Positions 11,472 to 24,100 of a stretch of DNA of 64,000 nt are shown here, one piece after another. Origin of the DNA: Tetmemena sp. SeJ-2015 (Eukaryota; Ciliophora; Spirotrichea; Sporadotrichida; Oxytrichidae); contig JAJKFJ010021942.1 of NCBI GenBank assembly GCA_027382625.1, forward strand, positions 62,001 through 126,000. The letters are read 5' to 3'. The notes below the pieces were generated by a model. That model was not told the DNA's origin. It saw only the letters and a program-made list of their open reading frames with translations, and ran no database searches. A program made the translations under genes and the position numbers. Each line of letters begins with the position of its first letter. Position 1 is the first letter of the stretch.

Positions 11472-13582
11472 ATGGGAGCTAATATCTTTCTAACCATAAT
11501 CTTGTTCATAAGTAATTCAATTTAAGCCTAATAACAGAAGACAAATATTTACAGTCCAGAAAAAATCAAGTAGATAAAATATTGCATTTTTTATAAGGAA
11601 AATTAGTTTAACATTCAAATTACATGATTATGTAATAGCAAAGTATTTCCTCGTTTGAGAGGCTGAGGGAAAGGTCACTAAAAAGAAATGAGTCTAAGAG
11701 ATTATTTAAGTTTTTTATTTAATTTAAGAGATAGATTCTCTACTTTGGTTTTGACTCGAACAGCCATCTCTTCAATAATTACGTGATGGCCAAAGATTTG
11801 GTGGAGACAGGCCTCTACGAAATAACTTTCTTAGCTGGCCCTTAAAACCCATTCTAGGAGAAATTTTCTTATACTTTATTTTTCAAAATTTGGACAGCTA
11901 AAGAGTGGCATTAGATTGATAAATTACAGTTTTTTCCCATACTTTCACAGTAATGGAACGGTGATCACAGGACTTTACCATCAGTTCCCAATGTCAATTA
12001 TAAATTATATATTCTATTAAATGTGGCTCTTAGATGAAGATAACCTAGTAATAAAGCAACTAAGAAAGCAAAGATTCGATATCTTGATAATAAAATAAAT
12101 GAAATAGCTTTTCATTGATAACTGAGTTCCATGAGTTTCACGAGATGTTTGCTCAAATGTTCGCCCATATTCATTTATATTTATTCCAGTGTGGTTGATG
12201 CTGCCCACTCACATCGATCCTCAGTTGGCTCACAGAATGAAGACATAGCTTCTGCACGGCTGCCACACTCCGATGATGCGAGTGGTCAACTACAATTTAA
12301 TACATTATTTTATAAGCTGAACTTGAAATTTGATAATTATTACAAGTATTCACTAGAATTATCCCCTATAGACTAGATGAAATCACTCAAGATGAGATTT
12401 ATCAATGTATACTCTAACTTTACCATTTTAAATATGCTTCATTAAACTTTGAGCACTATTTGCAGTCCTACGACAGATATCTTAGGGACTTTGGCTTAAC
12501 TCATCCTAATAAAGTTGCTTTCTATGAGAATATCAAATATTAGAAACGATTCCCAGACATAATTCAAGTTAGCACTATGCTCGGTGGAAATAATTTACCA
12601 CTTCCAATTGCTCCAAATGTTAAAATATCACAAAACAAGTATCAGCAAAATATTTTTCAACTCAAAAAGATCTCAGATTATTCTAGTAAGCGTATTTTAC
12701 ATTTAATTTTAGATACTTATGCTGAATTCATTGAGAACTATAATAAAATTATGATTGCAACCAGAGGGTCTACTATGTTTTACACAAATAAGGACTTACT
12801 AGGATTCATAGAATTCTTGGCAAAAAGGAGGGATTGGGGTGTGATAATTTCAGTTTAAAATGAAAATTCTGAGAAGCAGTATAGTCCAGAGCTTATGATG
12901 AGACTAAAGAGCTTTCCAAACGTAATGGTATAAAATTTCATCCGATAGCCTGAGTTACTTCAGCTTGAGCAGGTTAAAATTTTACACACTTCTGGGGGAG
13001 AGAACTCCCTCTATGAGGCATTCATTATTTATATGCGAAATGTTTTTTTTATCACTGCAGGAAAGGCGGTAATGATCTCCCCTACTCAAATTGTAGATCA
13101 GATTTACATGTGTGAATAAGTGCACATATATAAGAAGGGCTACTGCCTTCAGAGAAAAACTGGCGCAGAGCTAGTGGAAGCTGTTAGTTACCTAGAGAAA
13201 AACTAATTCTTCAGAGATAGCTTTTAAGTGTATCGAAAGGCCGTTTTATTTGAAAAAGAGCACGAACTTGGAACAGGAGACTCAAGGATAGGATATATAA
13301 ACAGTCTAAGCTCAGGAGATGAAGACTTAGTATACTGGGTTAACTATGCTTTTGAACTAGGTGGTGATGTCAGTCATTTCCAGCCTTAAAATTTAATGAA
13401 CCTAGGCTTCATATAAATAAATTAGTGAATTTATTATTTTAAGCATGAATTATTTCATCGCAAACTACGAACTTGATGTTCATGCTTGCCTTTACATTTT
13501 TGCGCTTATAATTTTCTTGTGGCTAATGAAATTGCCTCTCAGAATATTATAAAAAGGGCTTAAACTTGTTTATAAAAAATGA
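11472..13582 (+). CDS. UDP-glycosyltransferase, membrane-anchored
   Basis: UGT (GT1) family. An N-terminal signal peptide (MGANIFLTIILFISNSIQA) leads into the acceptor domain, including ILYFGFDSNSHLFNNYVMAK. The donor domain has the signature HTSGGENSLYEAF, which matches the HxGGxNSxxE motif that binds UDP-sugar. The C-terminus has one membrane helix (CLYIFALIIFLWLM) and ends VYKK, a dilysine ER-retrieval signal typical of animal UGTs. It would transfer sugar from UDP-sugar to lipophilic acceptors in the ER lumen. Three IES-like breaks interrupt it: removing 31 bp (pointer TTGATAA), 14 bp (pointer ATT, giving IPVWLMLPT) and a 19-bp GT-AG segment near 13432-13450 restores one frame. Confidence 0.85.
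12091..12121. other. Candidate IES, pointer TTGATAA
   Basis: TTGATAA is repeated at 12084-12090 and 12115-12121. Removing 31 bp yields FDILITEFHEFHEMFAQ in the UGT frame. The ends are not GT-AG. A 7-bp exact repeat at the precise frame-restoring distance is unlikely by chance. Confidence 0.75.
12172..12185. other. Candidate IES, pointer ATT
   Basis: ATT is repeated at 12169-12171 and 12183-12185. Removing 14 bp gives MFAHIPVWLMLPTHIDPQ, which matches the UGT family, and fixes the frame. It is very short for an intron and has no GT-AG ends. Confidence 0.65.
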
Positions 13583-13670
13583 GCTCTCCATCATTCTACC
13601 ATTTGTTTAAATGAATATGAAATCTTAAACGAGATAAAGTGCTTTAATTATAAATTAGATAACTAAAAGC

Positions 13671-16160
13671 ATGAACCCTTTTTCAAAATCATCGAACTTC
13701 ATCTAATGTTATATATCGTTTAATTTTTCAGCAATAGCCCAAGTCCTCATCTGAATAAATCTAGCTCTGCAGTGAACTTGGGTGCTAATATATCTGCGGG
13801 GTATGGTCTAAATGCCATAAACAAGGGCAAAGGATCAAAGAGAACCATTAAAGTTTTCGAAGAGAAAGACAAACGAATTTAAGACTTGGAAAAAGAGAAA
13901 TCAACCACTCAAGAGTAGCTAATTAGTTTCTACTTCTATGTAAATTATCAAATTCTTTCTCAAATTTTCATATAGCTTAACCCTGCAATACAACCTACAG
14001 AGTAAGACAAAGAGAGAACTCGACTCCTCAAACTTAGCACCTACATCGTTTAATCAACTTAAGTGCTTTTATAGATCAATTATATTTCTGAATTGATTGT
14101 TGACTTCATAAGAGGATGTGTGCATAAGATAGAGCGTTAGATTGACGAGTTAAAGGCTAAACACCAAAAGACTGATCCATTTTATCCCATGAATGAGCCA
14201 GAGGAACGGCATCTTGCTCCCTACCTTCGCTCCTCTACAAAATCACAAGCTGAACCCACTTCAGTCATTATAAACTACGATGGGTCTGGAGGGCAAGCCT
14301 CTAGTCATATAATGATAGAGAAAGATGAATTCTTTGTATAGATGAGGATAAAGGTAGAGGCTCTCAAAGCAGAAAAGAAACGCTTATTGATTGAGATAGA
14401 GCGCATGGTGCGGGAGAACTAGGATAACCTCAGACAAAAGCAAAAGATAGTAGACACCACCAAGACAATCATTGAAGACATTAAATCGACCAATGAAAAC
14501 TTGTTAGATACCCTAAGTAGCAAGCAAACTGAAATTGACTCACTCAAGAAGGACATAGCTGACAGAGATGTGCAGATAATCTCAATATGTGTAGTTCTTA
14601 TATTATTTCTATATACATGAATTGAATGAAGTTGAAGGAGAAGGTGAGCGAGCATTAGAAACTGTAAGAGAGAGTAAAGGTGCTTGAGAATAAATATGTT
14701 CAAGATATGACCAGAGAAAAATACAACCATGATAAAGAACTCAAAACCATGAATAGGGAAGTTGCCAACAAAGGCAAATACGCCGTTTAAGCGGCTCAGT
14801 TTGAGGAAAAGATTCGTTTCCTAGAGGTTGAGCTATAGTCTTACAAAGAGAAGCTGAAATCGTTTTCAACTAGAGACAGTTAGGCTGCGTCTTTAACAGA
14901 GTAGGTAGAGAGATTAGCTGTTGAGGCTGAGGGTTTCAAGAAACAGTGTGGAGTACTAAAGATGAAACTAGACAATAGAAAGAAGCGAATAGAGTTTTTA
15001 AGGCAAGAAAATGAGAAACAGTTTGAGCAGCTTAAAGAGATGCAGAGGAAGACAGCTTAAGCTAAAGAGAATGCGTAGATGCTATAAAGAAGCTCAGCTA
15101 GTGGAGGTGGCACTGATAAGCAAGTACTAGCAAAGGAAGTTGAAACTAATCCATCTTTGCTAAAGTAATACCGCAAGATGATTGAGGAGAAGGACATAAT
15201 TGTAAGATAGAAATTTGTTAGCTTACTTTGTAGATAAAAGAGATGACTAAGAAGTTTAAGAAAATGAATTTAAATGATAAGCATCTCTATGTAAAGCATC
15301 AATAACTTGAATAGCAGAAATAAGAGTACGATAAATTGATTCGATAGCATAAGCTCAAGTAGCTTAAATAATTTTCATGCTTTTTTCTTCTCCTTATTTT
15401 GAGCATAATCCTCCAATAAGTTTGGACGAGAGTGTTTCTGATTCCTCGATTGATGAGCATGAAGATGGAAGCACAGTTTTTAACAGACGAATGAACTAGA
15501 AAGCAAGATCACCCAAGAAAGCTAAAAATATAGAGTCACTTAATATGGATGATGCAAATTCATAATAACTTTTTGGGGGATAGACTGAGGGAACTCCTCT
15601 GCTAGGTGAAGGTTAATAGCAATTCTATCATGCCAAGAGTATGGACAAACTTTACAAAGACAATATATTTCTTTGTGTAAAATATTTAAATCTACCAAAT
15701 CTCTCATCCCCTTCATAGTCTCATTCACTTTAGAGCCAGAGACATAAATCTTAATTCTTCAGCCCTAAAGTTGGGGGGTAAGGCTCTCAAAATGGCAGCT
15801 TATTTTAAAATAACTCGCAAGCTCATACAGCGTCATAGACGGCAGCTCTAGAAAATCTTCACTCCTAGAAATTATTTATTTTATAGGCAGTTAATCTCAC
15901 TCAATAACTCATGTCCTCAGGTTAGAAAGCAGCCGCTTAGTACATGCTTAAGAATGGTATCAACAACAAAAATGTGTTTAATATTCTCGCAAATACTCCT
16001 ACTGCTTCTTTAGTTTTTAATTTTAAGAATTGCGGGAGGAGGGAAATAAGTTAAAGGACTCGGAGTAGATGCCATGAAAAAATCTATGGCTATGGGTGCT
16101 AACCAAGCCTTTTTCAATCAAAGAATAGGCGCTTAAGATTCCTCCAAAAATAAGCTTTGA
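13671..16160 (+). CDS. Long coiled-coil protein
   Basis: Not recognised. ATG 13671 is followed by a small intron-like gap and then a long frame. The centre (about 13980-15330) is almost continuous coiled coil, with heptads rich in Glu/Lys/Gln and Leu (ERLAVEAEGFKKQCGV, RKKRIEFLRQENEKQ). Introns with GT-AG ends include 36 bp near 13948-13983 and 41 bp near 14590-14630. The C-terminal third is Ser/Asn/Gln-rich, then a glycine-rich end (RIAGGGKQVKGLGVDAMKK) and TGA at 16158-16160. It is probably a centrosomal, ciliary or cytoskeletal scaffold. It converges on the next minus-strand gene with about 100 bp between stops. Confidence 0.6.
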
Positions 16161-16261
16161 TTTTTTAACCGAATATTAATTTGAATCATTCACAAAATGG
16201 ATTCTTACCTTAATGCTTAAATTAAATCTTTACATGTCAACAAATTAAAAGTTCAAATAAG

Positions 16262-18096
16262 TCAAATTACTACTTAAGATCCACCTTGATGATTAGTTAC
16301 TCCTCTAACTGTAGACTTAACTTTCCTCTGCGTGCCAATTATTTAACTTTGAGCTTACATGAGTAGCTGGCTAATCTTTTGTTTCTGCTCTTTAATCTTT
16401 TCTTCCTAATCAATTGATCTATTAGATTCTATGTTGCTTAGCTTTGCAGCTTTCTTTTACAAGAACTCATTCTTTCTGCGAATGAAGTTCTATTTAGCCT
16501 CGTCTACTCGTGCAGATGAGTTTTATCTTTAAAACTAGGAGGTCATTAGGTTTTATTTGGATAAATTCAGAGGCTTCATCAGGGTCATGGTATCATTATA
16601 ATTCTCATCATAGACTGCAGGTGCTCTATCTTAAGCAGTCAGATAGGAGAGATTGAGCTGGTCTTGAAAAGGATCCTGATAGAGACCTCTAAAGGTTTTC
16701 TTTTAGGATTTTAGCTTTAGAGTCTCAAGACTCTTCATACCATTTAAGGTTTAACTACAAATGAAATTAGTTTCATAAAGCTTACTATTGATTGTTATTA
16801 TCCACAGTTTTAAAAGGAGCCTAGTAAGAAGTATTCCTCGTCTAACCTTGGGATACCTTCATACTCACAACTATAAATACATTAATTAATGCAACCAATA
16901 TCTTACGAGGTTGCTCGCTCATGAGCACGTTATCATAGCTAATGTTGATATTTCGCTTAACTACCTTCTGAATAGAATTAGTGTTATGATTTTTGTAACT
17001 GTCTACAAATTCTTCATTAGGCCTATATATGTTCTAGGCCTTCAACAGATTCTTCTCTGCTTAAAAATTTCCCTAACTCATATACTGAGCCTTCTTAATC
17101 TCGTCTGCTATGGAAGATGGATTAAGCACTACCTAGTCCAGCTTTATATGTGACTTTATTTCAGGAAAAGATAGATCAAGATAAAATTGATGAATGATTG
17201 CATATTGAAGGATATTTGTTAAGATTATCGTTCATATAGGGGTATCGCTCAGATTGTTCATAAAATTTCTTCGACAGCCTATCTTTTGGAGCATTCAAAA
17301 GCAACTTTGGTCTTTCTTTTGTCAATTCTTGCAAGTTAGAATTCAGCATATTATTTTTAGGGTTGTAGAGAGCATAAGGAGGTAAACTTGTAAATTTATT
17401 GGAATTTGTAAAGGTTGAAGTACTAGCAGCAGATACTAATCCAAAACTTCCTTGACTCGCTTCCTTTAATTCTTTAAGTCTTTGAGTCTTAGTCTGTTAA
17501 TTCGCTTTTAGACCAAGACTGTCTATTCTAAGGTCATCTGATTTAAGCTTGATCATATCTTGCACTCTATCAAACTTTGGATCGTAGATTATTTTCTGAG
17601 ATTGATTCTATGCTATCGTTTAAGGTTTCTAATCTTTTTATATCGTGTTATTTTCAACAAATGAGTGATTCTCTTAAACTTATTTTCTTGGCGATTGCTT
17701 TCTGGCCTCTTACTGCTCCTTAAGTTTATTGTCTATTTCCCCGATTACTAAGTCCTTCTTTATTAAGAGAGTTGGCTTTGATAAATTATTGGAGCTAAGA
17801 GTTTGATCAGCATGAGCAATAATCTTCTCAGCAGTTTAATTTAGTTCTATTGTCTAAATGTCCTTCAAAGGAATGGCATTTACCAACCCAAGATTCAATC
17901 CCTTTTTTAGAGACCTAAGATAAATGTATCGAAGCAAAAGTAAACTCTAACTTTTTTATATTTCTCATCCCAGATAAATAAATAATTTTACTTACACTAA
18001 CTTAGCAGTTGACTCTTTATTAATTATCTGTTGCCAGGCAAAGTGCCCCTCCTAAGCAGTTTTCGGAATAGCTTGCACTTTAGGGTCTTTTGACAT
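16262..18096 (-). CDS. Q/K-rich hypothetical protein
   Basis: Not recognised. ATG 18096 opens MSKDPKVQAIPKTAQEGHF; after an intron starting GTGTAAGT the frame runs through a basic, Gln-rich region, a helical middle and a charged C-terminal helix (KQNFIRRKNEFLQKKAAK) to TGA at 16262-16264, about 560 residues. A frame break near 17216 is repaired by removing 22 bp between ATAT repeats, giving SERYPYILQYAIIHQFYLDL. No catalytic motif or membrane helix is seen. Confidence 0.6.
17216..17237. other. Candidate IES, pointer ATAT
   Basis: ATAT at 17212-17215 and 17234-17237. Removing 22 bp restores the minus-strand frame. No GT donor exists near the break, so an intron does not explain it. Confidence 0.55.
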
Positions 18097-18191
18097 TGAT
18101 TATTATATTTTATTTTAGTATTTCTTGAATAAGAATCCTATGGGCGATTTACTTTCTCTCATTAATGTAAATTATAATTAAGGAATTTAAT

Positions 18192-21100
18192 ATGTAAGAA
18201 TCTCAACTTAACTATGGATAGAGCATGAATTAAAAGGGAGATTACAAAGTGGTGTAGCCGTATTCCATTGCACCTCATTCAGACATGAAAAGTGATTTCA
18301 CAAATCAAGTATTTTACTAAAGGAGTTAAAAAATCAAAGATTTGCAAAGAATATCCAAACAAGAAAATAATTAAAACCAATTATATCCATATATTCATAA
18401 AGAAAGTGGCAGCAGCATGAGAAGAAGCTAATAAAGTTAAACAAATAGAGAAAATGGAGGAGAAACTAATTACTAATCTAAGAATCCTTTAAATTTTGAT
18501 TAAAGTGCACACTTACAAAATGCAGTCAAAAGTTTCCCACAGATGGACTCTCAAAGTCTTAAGAGCTAGATTATAAATCAAAAGCACAAGATCTTAAGTT
18601 AACAAGAGCAGCAAGATAAACACTAACTCATTCAAATTTAAGATATGGCTTTAATTTATAATGAGTTATTTATGGTGTAGAAATACTCAGAAAAACTCAC
18701 TAAATCCTCTAAATCTATGAGAAGAAAGAAACATTTTAATTTATTTTTGGCTAAACATAGGAGAATCATTTCTGATTATCCAAATTCAAACAAAAATATG
18801 GGCAATGTCCTCTCATCTTAATTCCTAAGTCATAGGCATCATCTTCAAGACGATATTTTATAGAGCAATTTCAATGGTAATGCAAATCTATGTTTTATAA
18901 AATTTTATGCTGTTGGATTAAGCACTTAGGTTTTCACTCCCTAATCTTTTTAGCAAGAAAATGGAGAGGCCATAAATTAGTAAATCAGTTAAACTTAGCA
19001 AAACTTTTTCACTTTGAGGAATTTGGATCAAACTTAGCAACTTTAAAATCCTAAAAACTTTCCATAAACTAATGGAAAATGGATTTCTAGCAATATATAA
19101 GATAAAGTAGATGCCCATCAAACTCTGCAAGGTTTTTAAAAGGTTCAATAAAAAACTTCAAGATCATCAAAAAGTAGGAAAAGCCATTTTGAATTTAGAC
19201 AAGAACCTTTCAATTACTCTCTCAAGTCTAGCCATAAATTCAATACAATTCAAAATTTAAACTATTTTAAGTTTTTTATTCAATACTAAAGGAATCTTGT
19301 CCCCTTAATAACCTGCTTTTGATATCATTTCTACTCACAATACAGAGTAAAAGTAAAAGCATACACAAAATGCCATTAAGAGTATCGATGGTAAAAATAT
19401 ATTTTTATTTTATCCTTAATTTTCTCAGTATTGATTAATTTGCTATTATTTTATTTGTCATTTGTTACAAATTTTTTAATCGATAAGATTCATAATAATT
19501 TAAAACGTCAAAATAAAGCAGAACTAGATTCTGTGAAGTAGTTACAGATTCATCCTCATTTTGGCATAGTCAGTAGCCCTTAAATTAATGAGGATTTTAT
19601 AAATTTGTCCCCTAATAAATTCTCAAATAATATACAAGGAAAGAAGAAAAATAAGCGCTAGACCGTTTCAAAATAATATGGCCTTATTAATTTGATCATA
19701 AATGACATCTTACAAATAAACAGTTATTTTTCTTTATTTTTAATTATTTTGATCTAAAGATAGATAGTAGCAAATGGAGTCAACAATTCAGAAACCGTTC
19801 TTGAATCTTTAAAGAACTTGGATATTTTAGTTGATTAGCGACTCTTTGATCTCAACAAAGCTTATAAATTCCAAAGCTCGGTTAAGATTCTTAAGCTTAA
19901 TGAAAAGTTCTAGCTAATGAATGATTTACCTAAGAAGTAACTCTAGCTATTTAAGATAAGGTTGAACATGAGTGAACTACTTCTAAAGTAAAATTAAAAT
20001 TACTCCTCTTAATATTCATAGTTTAGGAATTATCGATGAAGGTCTGGTTAAAATTACTCAAGCCTTGGACAACCTCTCAAAATTAGAAAACTCTGCTTTG
20101 AATGAAAGCTACTACCTAGCTTATATAATGATGTCTCATTATCAATTCATTAAGAAGAAGTAAGCACTCATTTGTTTTTTTACACAACTTTAGTTATCTA
20201 GAGAGCAAGGACTACATCTCATAAAGCATTTCTCTGATAGATTTGCTGATTGAAGGATGCATGCAGAAGTATGAAAAATACCCTGAAACACTCCAAAAGC
20301 TATAACTAACTTCAAGAATGCTGCACTTTCACAAAGGAATAGCACTTGTAGTCCGAAGCAAGATCCATAAGAAGTTAAGAGAATTTTCATAGTCATTTGT
20401 AGCGAGTTAGGAAGCTAAAGACTTATTTTTGGCATAATTTGGGAGTCAAAGCTTCGAAAATTAGATAGGGATGTGCTATATGATAAAGAGAATGAAAAAT
20501 GCTAATGAGAATGAGAATGATAAAGGAGTTAATTTAAGACTTCAATAAACTTGTTTGTTCCAGCTAAGTCTTACTGAGAATAATTTAATTGAACTCATTA
20601 GTCCCTTATCTTAATAAAATTTTATTTTTATTTTTGTTAGATATAAGAAGGAGTAGAAAAGCAGCCTTTTGAATGTAATGAAGAGTAAGATATAGTGAAC
20701 TTACGGGTGGGCTAAGATTTCGAAGATGATGATGAGGAGTAGAAATAAGAGAAGAGTCTTAATCAACCTTCCTTGAAGGAAGATGAATAATTTAAGAGCT
20801 AAACATAACTTGGAGCAGATATGATAGATGCTTAACCAAATTTAAATCTGGGTCTAAATTCTGAATTAGAAGAAGAGAAAAGAGCAACTCCTTAACAAGT
20901 GCTTGATGCTTAAATAATTCTTCATGAGGCCGAAGTATAATTAAACGAAGAGAAATCTTCAATCATTAAAGAAGAAGTCTTACATAGGACCATAATACGA
21001 TTTACTAACTAGTACTGTAATAAGTGCTGGTTTTTAAATTGATTATTATTTATATTCCCTAAATTTTACATTACTTTACTTTACTTTAAAGAAGAAGTAA

Positions 21101-24100
21101 AAGATGAAGAAGGTATTGAAGAAGAAATTCATCAATCAGCTGCAGAGTAATCGCAAAGTGAGATGAGAAATATTCTTTAATCGATGGGGAGAGCTTAGAG
21201 CAAATGCAATATGAGTCCGATGACCAAATAGTAAAGCATTAAGCAATTCCAAGCAAGGGGATCTCTTCTTAATCTTTGCCCCAATATAATATTTTTATCA
21301 TATCTTATTTATGGGTATTGTTATAATCCTAGAACAGCTAAATTTTAGGAAACAGAACAACAGAATAGCCAATATAAGTTCCATAATAGAATTTATAAGA
21401 ACCTAATGATTGTGGGGTTTTCCTAGTTGATATACACCAAGAAGAAGATATTATGAACTAATAAGCCTTAAGGCAGCAAAAAGGAGAAATATAAAGCATA
21501 GGGTTAGAAGTCTAGGATATTTAAGGTCAAAATGAAATCATAAAATCTGGCTAAGAAATTACACTCCAAGAACAAAATAATGTATTAAATGAAGCTTCTG
21601 TATAAATTGATTAAGATAACGAAGAGTTCGGTTTCATAGATAAGTACGAAGAGTCTCCAGATAAAATCAGTTCTTTGAGTGAAGATTAGAGAAAATAATC
21701 CCTTTAATAATCCAGGACAAGCTTGAATCAATCAATAAAAAGGCCAATTGTAATATTTTAAAGAAAATATCTCCATTAAGAACAGGAAAGGCTAATTTAT
21801 TATTTTGCTCATTGAGGTAATTTATGATGAAACCAAGGACTTAGTAAGTATAATTCTGAGCTAAGTTAGCACTAAAACCAGTGATATTGATGTAAAATTG
21901 TCTTTGAATCAATTAAGTGAATATTATCTCTCTCAATCAACTGCTTTGGATTTACAATTGGATAAGGAGGAGATCTTTACTCTGATAAATATTTTAATTA
22001 AGATAAAGAGTGACTTACTCTAGATTGCTCTAAGAAATACTCAAAGTGAGGGAGGATATCAAAAATACATTGCTTTATTACTGACTGGAAAACAAATGTA
22101 TTAATCGGATAATAATGCGGAAATATAAAGTGAGCTGATAAGAAATAGCTAAAAGCATGAAAAAGTTATAGAGTTTCTTATTGTGGAAGCCGAAAGTAAA
22201 TAAGTTTCTGAAAAGCAATAATCAAATGATATAGGCACTTAGAAAGCTATTAATAGTACGGAGGAAGTTTAATAAGCACCAGTAGAAATTATTCATTAAC
22301 AGCCTAAAAAAATCGAAGTGGCAAGTCTGGAAAAGGGAAACCAGTCTCATTCATTTCTACAGATATAAATCCTCTCAAAAACAGACAACTCAAACTACTA
22401 AATTAAGATTCTATGTCACAAAACAAAAAAGGGGAAAATAATTCAAGCTAGAGTATTCCAAATTAAGACAGAAAAGAAATTTAAATTAAAGTCAATAATG
22501 GTAAAGGCGAAATTAAAAATTATTTTGTTGTTATTTAAAGCTGTTACAAATTGATAGCACAATTGGAGATGTAATAAATTAACTATCTTATTATATCATA
22601 ATAGTATAATAAAGAACAGAAAGAAAGGATTTGAAATAGCTCGCCAAAGAAAGAGTTTTAATTATGGAGTGGTTCAATAAAGAGATTTTGCTTTTAATTA
22701 ACTCCCTCTTTAGTTCATAGATAAAACGAAATAAGCAATTTAAAATGAGGCAAGAAATAAACAAGATAGAAAATTTGCCTTCTCTAGAATAACAATCTTT
22801 CAAATTTATACTTTTTTTCATCCAGGCTAAACTGAGAGCAGCATTAAGGAAACATCTCCTACTAGTATAAAAAGAACAACGATTGTTAGTTAGTGAAATA
22901 AGTCGAAGGATAAATGGAATTCAATACAGTGTAAAGCTAGTTACAGAAAAAGGACACTACTTTGTGGAATTCAGAAATTTGGAAGAACTCTTAGAGTAGA
23001 AATCAATAGTTCAGAAATTTAAAATTCCCTACAGTTGTATCTATCATATGAATAAGAGTGGGATTACAGGTGCTTAAATGATCGACTATCTAATTCTAAG
23101 TTCTGATGGGAGAAGTTTGGTTATAGATTTTAAGTTTTCACAAGATTTGTTGCTCTTAACAAAAAAGAATGCTCTACTATTTGGAGATGAGGCAGAGTAA
23201 GATAAAGTGAAATACTTAAGTAGGTTGTCAAGAGAGATTTCTTAATTGACTTAGAAAGGAACTTATAATTTAATTACATACATTTATAGATCTTTCATTG
23301 GGGATATTAAAAGCAAGGAATATCTAATCAAAGTATAGAGTAAGAAAGCTGGAGAATTAAATTATCATCTGATATAGCCAACAAATACTTCACATTAGGT
23401 AAAATAAATAATTAAATTAATTAATTAATTAAAGGGAATTAAAGGTCCCGGCATAAATAAAATAGGCCGTGACCTCAATGATATTGCTGTGACGCACTTA
23501 TCTGACGCACACAAACCTACCAGCCTAATAGGGATATTAAACATATGGCACCCCTGCCACCTCACATTCTGAGAAGAAGCCCCCGGCTTCTGCAGACCAT
23601 CCAAAAAATCAAAAAGGAGAAAAAAAAATCAGGTAGCTTCAGACCGAGAGCAAGTCGCTGCTCCGTAGCGTCTGGCTTCGCTGTCCAGCTGCATGACTGA
23701 GTGTTTGCCCATAGATCTCGTCCCTCCACGCTAACAGGATTAGGAGGGTGAGTGGGAACCACTCACCTTTGATTATCTCTCCAGTGAGCAGCTCAACCAC
23801 CTTCCCCAGGGCTTCGACTGCCATTATCCCTTGCCTCATTTAAGCACTCACCCACCAGCCAATGGATTACCAAACCAGAAAGCCTTCAGGTAAGGGCGAC
23901 CTGTGCCTAGTGCCGGTCGTGTGCGTCCTGAATTTTAACTTTCTAATTTAATAATACAATTGGTAAAATAATCCTTGTCCCAAGATACACTTGATAATAA
24001 AAATAAGGATTATAAAATATTTCATTCTTGGGTAAGGCATTAGAATGGAAAGGACTACAATCTAAAAGCCAGCTACGATGCAGCAAGCAAGAAAGTTATA

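Noticed and set aside
23562..23839. Minus-strand ORFs in the G+C-rich island as a real gene
   Set aside because: The overlapping 66-codon frames match nothing I recognise and could be open by chance given the high G+C; kept only as part of the island description.
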